Position numbers and translations under genes: made by a program. DNA of 10,345 bases from JBBROH01 sp038229595 (lineage in GTDB: Bacteria > Chloroflexota > Chloroflexia > QHBQ01): positions 1-10,345 of the forward strand of contig JBBROH010000150.1 of assembly GCA_038229595.1 (NCBI GenBank), read 5' to 3'. Shown here piece by piece: positions 6,374 through 10,345 of the stretch. The notes beneath the pieces are model-generated. The model was not told where the DNA came from, did not search any database, and worked only from the letters and a program-made list of their open reading frames with translations. Position 1 is the first letter of the stretch. Each line of letters starts with the position of its first letter.

Positions 6374-7285
6374 ATGTATCTCTCTATGAACACCCGCCAG
6401 CGCGTGGAGGAAGCCAGCCACAAGGCTGCCCCCCAGCGCAAGCAGCAGAAAGCTGCCCCAAAAGGGGTTGCTAGCGAACCCAAGATGCAACCGCTTGAGG
6501 ATGAGCAGGCCGACCACTGCCGTGTGATCGCTATCGCTAACCAGAAGGGTGGCGTAGGTAAGACCACCACCACCGTCAACCTCGGTGCCGAACTCGCCGT
6601 CCTCGGTCGCCGCGTCCTCGTCATCGACCTCGATCCCCAGGCCGCCGCCACTTACTCGCTCGGTGCCGACCCGGAGACTTTGGACAACACGATCTACAGC
6701 GTGCTGGTCAAGAGAAGCGTCAAGCTGAACGACATCCTCCTCCCTACCGCCATTGAGGGGCTGCTACTCGCCCCTGCCAACCTCGACCTGGCCGCCGCCG
6801 AGATGGAGTTGATGCAGAACTATACCCGCGAACGCATCCTGCGCGACGCGATTGCCCCCTTCCGCAACCAGTTCGACTACATCCTGATCGACTGCCCGCC
6901 CACCCTGACCCTGCTCACGATCAACGCCTTCGTCGCCAGCACCGAGGTACTGATCCCCTTGCAGACGCATCTGCTCAGTATCCGCGGGGTCAGCAAGCTG
7001 TTGGAGACGATCAAGGAAGTAACCCCGCTCAACCCTGGTCTGCGCGTTGCCGGTATCCTGCCCACCATGTACGATGGCCGTAGCAACCTCAACCGCGAGA
7101 TACTTGCCACCATCAGCGAAGTCTACCCCGGTCGCGTCTTCAAGAGCGTGATCCGCTACGGCGTGGCCGCTGCCGAAGCCCCAGGCCAGGGGGTGCCAGT
7201 GCGCCTCTACGCCCGCAGTTCGCCTGTCGCCCAGTGCTACGAGAGCCTTGCGAAGGAGGTTGTCGCTGATGAGTACACCCAGTAA
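6374..7285 (+). CDS. parA: ParA/Soj-family chromosome or plasmid partition ATPase
   Basis: ParA-type Walker ATPase that binds DNA non-specifically when ATP-loaded and moves ParB-bound DNA. The deviant Walker A KGGVGKTT is at 58-65, with the signature lysine Lys58. The A' motif VLVIDLDPQA follows (Asp85, Asp87), and Walker B ILIDCPP is at 170-176 (Asp173). At 303 residues it is longer than a minimal Soj because of a basic, glutamine/alanine-rich N-terminal tail of about 48 residues. Such tails commonly carry the ParB-stimulating arginine finger region. It lacks the N-terminal helix-turn-helix of P1/F-type ParA, so it is closest to chromosomal or type Ib-like ParA. The ATG at 6374 is used here; an in-frame ATG at 6386 is an alternative. 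The 3' end overlaps parB by 17 nt. Confidence 0.93.
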   Translation: MYLSMNTRQRVEEASHKAAPQRKQQKAAPKGVASEPKMQPLEDEQADHCRVIAIANQKGGVGKTTTTVNLGAELAVLGRRVLVIDLDPQAAATYSLGADPETLDNTIYSVLVKRSVKLNDILLPTAIEGLLLAPANLDLAAAEMELMQNYTRERILRDAIAPFRNQFDYILIDCPPTLTLLTINAFVASTEVLIPLQTHLLSIRGVSKLLETIKEVTPLNPGLRVAGILPTMYDGRSNLNREILATISEVYPGRVFKSVIRYGVAAAEAPGQGVPVRLYARSSPVAQCYESLAKEVVADEYTQ

Positions 7286-8249
7286 GAAGCGCAGCCTCGT
7301 TCCCAACAATATTGTGCAACGGCTGGTAGACGCTACCCCAGAGGAAGGTTCGCAGCCACTAGCCAACGCCCGCCTGCTGGACATGAAGCTGATCGACAAC
7401 GACCCTAACCAGCCACGCAAGGTCTTCGAGGTTGAGCCGTTCCGCGAACTGGTCAACTCCCTCGCCCTGCGCGGCCTCTTGCAGCCGATCACCGTGCAGC
7501 GGCAAAAGAGCGGTCGCTATCGGGTGATCACTGGCGAACGTCGCTGGCGGGCCGCTGTCGAACTTGGCTGGATGCAAATCCCTGCCCTTGTCGTGGATAC
7601 CAACAAAGATGAGATGGACATCAAGCTGGATCGCATAGAGGAGAACCGCCAGCGCAGTGGCCTCAAAGACTACGAAATGGCCCTCGCTCTGCAAGAGATC
7701 AAGCGCGACCTACGTGAGGTCAACCCCGACGTGAACAGCAACGAGCTTGACGACATGGTGGGCGAGAAGCTGACCATCAGCGGGCGCACGGTGCGTAACT
7801 ACCTGGCTATGCTCAAGCTACCCGACGAGGTGCGCGCCGAACTGGGCCAGGACTTCAGCGAACTGCGCGCTCGCGGCCTCAGCCTGCTCAAGAACCAGCC
7901 CGACCTCATGTTTGACCTGGTGCAGGCTGTCAACCGCCACAACCTCAGCGGCAACCAGACCGTCCAGGCCGCTCGCCTGCTTGACCGCGACGCGACCCTC
8001 ACCATCACCGAAGCGGTAGCCCGTGTCCGCAAGGGCGAGAGCGTTGAGAACTCAGTTACCCCGAAGGTCAAGAGTGCCAGACGGGCCAGCACCCGCTTCC
8101 GTCAGTTCGCCACCGACCTCAACAACATAGGCCGCGCCCTTGAGGGCGGCCAGGTGATCCCCACCAGTGCCGAGGAGCGCGACGACCTCCGCCGCCTGCT
8201 CATCCCCATCGTCGAGTTCTACCAGCGGTTGGAGAAGGAGGGCAAGTGA
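7269..8249 (+). CDS. parB: ParB/Spo0J-family partition protein (CTPase clamp)
   Basis: ParB-type protein of 326 residues that loads on parS sites and spreads as a CTP-dependent clamp. The N-terminal nuclease-like/CTP-binding domain has NDPNQPRKVF (44-53), the CTP/arginine patch GERRWRA (89-95) and ENRQR (125-129). A helix-turn-helix DNA-binding domain follows (KLTISGRTVRNYLAMLKLP, 167-185). The C-terminal helical region (about 275-326) is the likely dimerisation domain. The start at 7269 was chosen because AAGGAGG lies 9 nt upstream, inside the end of parA; the TTG at 7248 in the same frame has no site. The stop codon overlaps the next gene by 1 nt. I found no sequence close to the common parS consensus in the window, so its target is elsewhere or diverged. 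Confidence 0.93.
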   Translation: MSTPSKKRSLVPNNIVQRLVDATPEEGSQPLANARLLDMKLIDNDPNQPRKVFEVEPFRELVNSLALRGLLQPITVQRQKSGRYRVITGERRWRAAVELGWMQIPALVVDTNKDEMDIKLDRIEENRQRSGLKDYEMALALQEIKRDLREVNPDVNSNELDDMVGEKLTISGRTVRNYLAMLKLPDEVRAELGQDFSELRARGLSLLKNQPDLMFDLVQAVNRHNLSGNQTVQAARLLDRDATLTITEAVARVRKGESVENSVTPKVKSARRASTRFRQFATDLNNIGRALEGGQVIPTSAEERDDLRRLLIPIVEFYQRLEKEGK

Positions 8250-8731
8250 TGGCCGAAGCAGAACGCAAGGTCAAGCCTAAACGGTGGAGCAAAGCTGTGG
8301 TTAAGCTGCTAGACGACAGCAACCGCTTGCTCTACAAGCTAACTGGCGGCAGGCTGGGCAACAGCATTGGTGGGATGCCTGTCCTGATGCTCACTACCGT
8401 TGGGCGCAAGTCGGGCGCAACCCACACCCATGCCCTCATCTTCCTGCGCGACGGCCAGGACTACGTAGTGATCGCCTCTAACGGTGGCAGCACTAGGCAC
8501 CCAGGCTGGTACTTCAACGTCCAGGACAGGCCCAACGTGGAGATCGAGTATAAGGGCAAGAAGGAGTCTCGCCAGGCTCACATCGCCAGTCCAGACGAGC
8601 GCACCCGCCTCTGGCCGCGCGTCCTCAAGATGTGGAGCGGCTACGCAGGCTACGAGGCCGCCACCACCAACATCCGCGAAATCCCGCTTGTCATCCTCGC
8701 GCCAGCGGAGGTGACCAGCAGTGGCAACTAG
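8249..8731 (+). CDS. Ddn/DUF385-type F420-dependent nitroreductase-like protein, copy 1
   Basis: This belongs to the deazaflavin (F420)-dependent nitroreductase (Ddn, DUF385) family: small split-barrel enzymes that use F420H2 to reduce quinones, nitro compounds or other activated substrates. Family segments in order are GGRLG (33-37), LTTVGRKSG (48-56), IASNGG (75-80), HPGWYFN (84-90), the tyrosine pair in GYAGYEAAT (Tyr132, Tyr135) and IREIPLVIL (142-150). Length (160 aa) is typical. The ATG at 8249 overlaps the parB stop by 1 nt (TGATG), with AAGGAGG (8235-8241) 7 nt upstream; a GTG one codon earlier is less likely. The protein is soluble, with no lipoprotein signal. It is clearly paralogous to the next gene. 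Some family members bind other flavins or heme, so the cofactor is inferred. Confidence 0.88.
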   Translation: MAEAERKVKPKRWSKAVVKLLDDSNRLLYKLTGGRLGNSIGGMPVLMLTTVGRKSGATHTHALIFLRDGQDYVVIASNGGSTRHPGWYFNVQDRPNVEIEYKGKKESRQAHIASPDERTRLWPRVLKMWSGYAGYEAATTNIREIPLVILAPAEVTSSGN

Positions 8732-9182
8732 CCAGACGCGACCAAAGCCCGTCAATCGGCTGCTAGGCAAGCTGGTGGACAGCATCCATCGGCTCGTCTG
8801 GCGGGTTAGCGGTGGCAGTGTGGGCAGCAAGCTGGGCAAGTACCCAATCCTGCTACTCACCACCACTGGGCGCAAGTCGGGCCAGCCCCGCACCCATGCG
8901 CTTGCCTACTTCCGCGACAGCGACCGCCTGCTAGTAATCGCCTCCAATGGCGGCCAACCCCAGCAGCCTGGCTGGTACCTCAACCTGCTAGCCAACCCTC
9001 AGGTGGCGGTGGAAACGCAGGGTAGCAAACGCACAATGCTGGCCCATACCGCCGACGCAGCAGCACGCTCCCGCCTCTGGCCGCAGATCGTCGCTACTGC
9101 GCCACAGTATGCGGGCTACCAGGCCGCCACCGCAGGCATCCGCGACATCCCGCTCGTCGTCCTTGCAGCGGAGGAGAACTGA
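8721..9182 (+). CDS. Ddn/DUF385-type F420-dependent nitroreductase-like protein, copy 2
   Basis: A second Ddn-family protein of 153 residues, co-linear with copy 1 throughout: VSGGSVGSKLG (29-39), LTTTGRKSG (46-54), IASNGG (73-78), QPGWYLN (82-88), YAGYQAAT (Tyr130, Tyr133) and IRDIPLVVL (140-148). A tandem duplication is the simplest origin. The conserved HPGW is QPGW here. The GTG start at 8721 lies inside the end of copy 1 (11-nt overlap) and has GGAGGTGA (8707-8714) 6 nt upstream, a very strong ribosome site, which settles the start. The stop overlaps the next ATG by 1 nt. The two copies may differ in substrate or form a heterodimer; this is inference. Confidence 0.87.
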   Translation: MATSQTRPKPVNRLLGKLVDSIHRLVWRVSGGSVGSKLGKYPILLLTTTGRKSGQPRTHALAYFRDSDRLLVIASNGGQPQQPGWYLNLLANPQVAVETQGSKRTMLAHTADAAARSRLWPQIVATAPQYAGYQAATAGIRDIPLVVLAAEEN

Positions 9183-9688
9183 TGAAACTGGTACTGCCTA
9201 CAGCCGAATACAAGGCCAGCCTGCTAGCCTCCGCTAACGAACACCTGTCTGCGGGTGAAACGCTAGATTACACCATGCGGCCCACCTTCGACGACTTCGA
9301 TGCTGGGCTACTCCGCCTGCAAGATAAGTCTGCTGGTCGCAGCCTTGAGCCAGGTTGGGTGGCCGACACTACCTTCTGGCTAGTAGACGGCGGCGAGTAC
9401 ATTGGGCGCATCTCTGTACGCCATGAGCTGAATGACAGACTACGACAGGTAGGCGGTCACATTGGCTACAGCATCCGCCCCAGCAAGCGCAGGCGAGGCT
9501 ATGGCAGCCACATCCTGCGCCTCGTCCTGCCAGAGGCAAAGCAGCTAGGGATCAACCCCGCGCTACTCACCTGCGACGACGACAACACCGCCTCGTGGAA
9601 GATTATCGAGGCCAATGGCGGCAAGCTAGAGAACAAGATAGAGCTAGACGGTAAGCTGATCCGCCGCTACTGGCTGGAGACAGCATGA
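9182..9688 (+). CDS. GNAT family N-acetyltransferase
   Basis: GNAT-fold acetyltransferase of 168 residues, transferring an acetyl group from acetyl-CoA to an amine. The acetyl-CoA loop is RRRGYG (103-108, the RxxGxG pattern), preceded by the strand HIGYSIRP (93-100) and followed by a helix. The family's downstream strand and helix are LTCDDDNTASWKIIEANGG (about 128-147), as in ribosomal-protein or antibiotic-type acetyltransferases. FWLVDGGEYIGRISVRHEL forms the central strands. No substrate can be assigned. The ATG at 9182 overlaps the previous stop (TGATG) and has GGAG just upstream in GAGGAGAACT. It is the last clear gene of the parAB unit. Confidence 0.9.
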   Translation: MKLVLPTAEYKASLLASANEHLSAGETLDYTMRPTFDDFDAGLLRLQDKSAGRSLEPGWVADTTFWLVDGGEYIGRISVRHELNDRLRQVGGHIGYSIRPSKRRRGYGSHILRLVLPEAKQLGINPALLTCDDDNTASWKIIEANGGKLENKIELDGKLIRRYWLETA

Positions 9689-9795
9689 GCGACCGCCCAG
9701 CAAGCCGAGCAGGTGGAGGCCATGCCACCAGGAGGCCGCTGAGAGGGCGCAGGCGGGACGTAGAGGCGTTAGTAAGAGGAGTGGAACAAAACTAA
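9685..9795 (+). CDS. Possible ATGA-coupled small protein, 36 aa, arginine-rich
   Basis: An ATG overlaps the GNAT stop as ATGA and opens a 36-codon frame ending in TAA. The product would be very basic, with about ten arginines (ATRRPLRGRRRDV in the middle), and resembles no family I know. Stop-start overlap is the rule in this operon, which favours translation. Against it are the short length, low-complexity composition and the lack of a strong ribosome site beyond the GGAGA in the end of the GNAT gene. Treat it as a candidate only. Confidence 0.25.
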   Translation: MSDRPASRAGGGHATRRPLRGRRRDVEALVRGVEQN

Positions 9796-9814
9796 CCACA
9801 CACACGAGGGGGGG

Positions 9815-9828
9815 CAGGTAATGACCTG
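9815..9828. repeat. Small perfect hairpin in the non-coding tail
   Basis: CAGGT-AATG-ACCTG, 5-bp arms around a tetraloop, just beyond the 3' end of the proposed minus-strand RNA. It has no T tract. The surrounding stretch from 9796 to 9837 holds a short CA run (about 9796-9805) and seven consecutive G (9808-9814), and I see no gene in it. Confidence 0.35.
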
Positions 9829-9837
9829 ACGCAAGGC

Positions 9838-9876
9838 AAAAAGAAACGAGAGTACAGGGGCCATCCGTACTCTCGT
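9838..9876 (-). terminator. Strong intrinsic terminator on the minus strand
   Basis: A perfect 10-bp stem ACGAGAGTAC/GTACTCTCGT (9846-9855 with 9867-9876) has an 11-nt loop that can close two further G-C pairs. On the minus strand it is followed immediately by TTCTTTTT (9845-9838), after a stem that itself ends in T. On the plus strand CTAGGC follows, so it is directional and does not serve the GNAT operon well. Confidence 0.8.
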
Positions 9877-10008
9877 CTAGGCTGATTAAACTGTCGAAGC
9901 CACTATCCCAGGCTATGAGAGGGCAGAGGATAAGTGGACTTGCTTACCTTTACGATATCGCTACCGGCAAGGTGGAGGCACCCGTTTGCCTTTCAGAACC
10001 TCACTTAT
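9838..10008 (-). ncRNA. Candidate small RNA, about 170 nt, own promoter and terminator
   Basis: The minus strand has a near-consensus promoter at 10015-10043 and, about 130 nt beyond the expected start, a strong intrinsic terminator at 9838-9876. No minus-strand ORF with a start codon of useful length lies between. The predicted RNA contains a closing helix AUAAGUG with CACUUAU. This encloses a composite hairpin in which GGCAA pairs with UUGCC and, inside it, GGUG pairs with CACC around CCUC. It does not match SRP RNA, RNase P RNA, tmRNA or the riboswitch consensus sequences I know, and the two ends do not pair as in 6S RNA. A plus-strand 68-codon frame lies opposite but looks non-coding. The ends are estimated from the promoter and terminator. 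Confidence 0.5.
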
Positions 10009-10014
10009 GTCTAT

Positions 10015-10043
10015 ATGATACAGCAGGTGGGCGTGTTTGTCAA
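10015..10043 (-). promoter_or_regulatory. sigma70-type promoter for the candidate small RNA
   Basis: On the minus strand a perfect TTGACA (10043-10038) is followed by a 17-nt spacer and TATCAT (10020-10015), which has 5 of 6 matches to the -10 consensus. The predicted transcription start is near 10008. Confidence 0.65.
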
Positions 10044-10097
10044 GTACCTTGCCGGGGCCAACTTTGCATAATGTGCGGATTCACCGCCTTTTCTCGC

Positions 10098-10117
10098 TTA
10101 GGAACTCAAGCTCCTAA
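10098..10117. repeat. Palindromic intergenic repeat, copy 4
   Basis: TTAGGAAC-TCAA-GCTCCTAA, with arms identical to copies 1 and 2. The right flank GTG is shared with copy 1. It lies in the non-coding region between the small-RNA promoter and the promoter of the last gene. Confidence 0.85.
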
Positions 10118-10123
10118 GTGACG

Positions 10124-10151
10124 AGCAGGCAGAAACGACAGGTTTCCTGCT
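10124..10151. repeat. Bulged hairpin upstream of the last promoter
   Basis: AGCAG (10124-10128) pairs with CTGCT (10147-10151) and, after a 3-nt bulge, GAAAC (10132-10136) with GTTTC (10142-10146), around a 5-nt loop. There is no T tract. It ends 29 nt before the -35 box of the promoter at 10181 and could be an operator; this is weakly supported. Confidence 0.35.
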
Positions 10152-10180
10152 ACAAAAGCTGGATAGCCTGGCACAAAGTC

Positions 10181-10209
10181 TTGACGGCGAACAAGAGTTC
10201 TGCTATAAT
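10181..10209 (+). promoter_or_regulatory. Strong sigma70-type promoter of the last gene
   Basis: TTGACG (10181-10186), a 17-nt spacer, then a perfect TATAAT (10204-10209) preceded by TGC, an extended -10. Transcription should start near 10216, leaving a leader of about 47 nt before the ATG at 10263. Confidence 0.8.
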
Positions 10210-10262
10210 GCGAATCAGCAGCACACTTGAACGTTTGCAAGGCAGAAAAAGCGAGGCAGATT

Positions 10263-10345
10263 ATGGATGACCCTAACCTGAACAAACCCGAAGCAGCCCA
10301 CACTTGGGGCGAACTGCCTCTCGGCCTAGTGCGCGATTGGACTCA
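10263..10345 (+). CDS. Unidentified gene, first 27 codons, cut by window end
   Basis: An open frame begins at the ATG at 10263 and runs to the window edge (MDDPNLNKPEAAHTWGELPL and on to LVRDWT). A GAGG ribosome site (10253-10256) is 6 nt upstream and a strong promoter lies about 50 nt before it, so a real gene start is likely. The visible residues have no signal peptide or membrane segment and match no family I recognise. The start is polar and acidic, suggesting a cytoplasmic protein. Confidence 0.65.
   Translation, partial: MDDPNLNKPEAAHTWGELPLGLVRDWT

Noticed and set aside
6764..7492. 242-codon minus-strand ORF across parA/parB
   Set aside because: It is antisense to two well-supported genes and explained by their codon bias.
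9915..10121. Plus-strand 68-codon ORF containing GLAYLYDIATGKVEAP, which faintly resembles the end of beta-carbonic anhydrases
   Set aside because: There is no ribosome site, the remainder is cysteine-rich and unlike any protein, and it overlaps the repeat at 10098-10117 and the proposed minus-strand RNA promoter. The resemblance is one short segment only; at most a gene remnant.
10106..10303. Minus-strand 65-codon ORF
   Set aside because: It runs antisense across a strong plus-strand promoter and the start of the last gene, and has no recognisable features.
1..10345. parS site for the ParB protein
   Set aside because: I looked for sequences near the common TGTTTCACGTGAAACA consensus and found none; a diverged or distant site cannot be excluded.
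1..10345. CRISPR array, tRNA, rRNA, transposase or integrase
   Set aside because: No regularly spaced repeat-spacer structure, no tRNA or rRNA signature, and no transposase or integrase motif were seen on either strand. The palindromes are too far apart and too irregular for an array.

Overview
The window looks like chromosomal or large-replicon DNA of a free-living bacterium with moderately high G+C content. The gene set suggests Chloroflexota or another F420-using lineage: a SIMPL-domain protein, a full-length double-domain M16 peptidase, an LmbE-type deacetylase, and two Ddn-type F420-dependent nitroreductase-like proteins next to parAB. That assignment is inference from gene content; no rRNA or other phylogenetic marker is present.

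Left part (1-4243). The 3' end of a SIMPL-domain (DUF541) gene ends in a clear intrinsic terminator. An LmbE/PIG-L deacetylase gene follows on the minus strand. It is divergent from a 924-residue M16 zinc peptidase gene, which ends in a long hairpin. The divergent promoter region holds four 6-bp half-sites spaced exactly 8 bp apart, a likely shared operator.

Middle (4244-6014). Two copies of a short palindromic repeat follow the peptidase gene. Then come two minus-strand genes, an unrecognised 131-residue protein and, upstream of it, a soluble ExeA/TnsC-like AAA ATPase. A divergent region follows with a 17-bp tandem repeat, an 8-bp inverted repeat and a consensus sigma70-type promoter.

Right part (6015-9688). 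One tightly packed plus-strand unit carries a small MerR-like protein, ParA, ParB, two tandem paralogous nitroreductase-like proteins and a GNAT acetyltransferase. Most junctions overlap by 1 to 17 nt, so the genes are probably co-transcribed from the promoter at 5910-5937. ParA and ParB form a DNA segregation pair; the MerR-like protein and the divergent AAA ATPase may be partners or regulators; the F420-type enzymes and the acetyltransferase look like metabolic passengers.

Right end (9689-10345). This is mostly non-coding. It contains a minus-strand sigma70-type promoter and, about 170 nt downstream, a strong intrinsic terminator with no ORF between them, which is a candidate small RNA. A fourth copy of the palindromic repeat and a strong promoter lead into the start of an unidentified gene cut by the window end.

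The most interesting points are the candidate orphan small RNA, the four-copy intergenic palindrome family, the 8-bp-phased operator, the MerR-ParA-ParB-nitroreductase operon facing an ExeA/TnsC-like ATPase, and a reversal of G/C strand bias near 4.2-4.4 kb that does not follow gene orientation.
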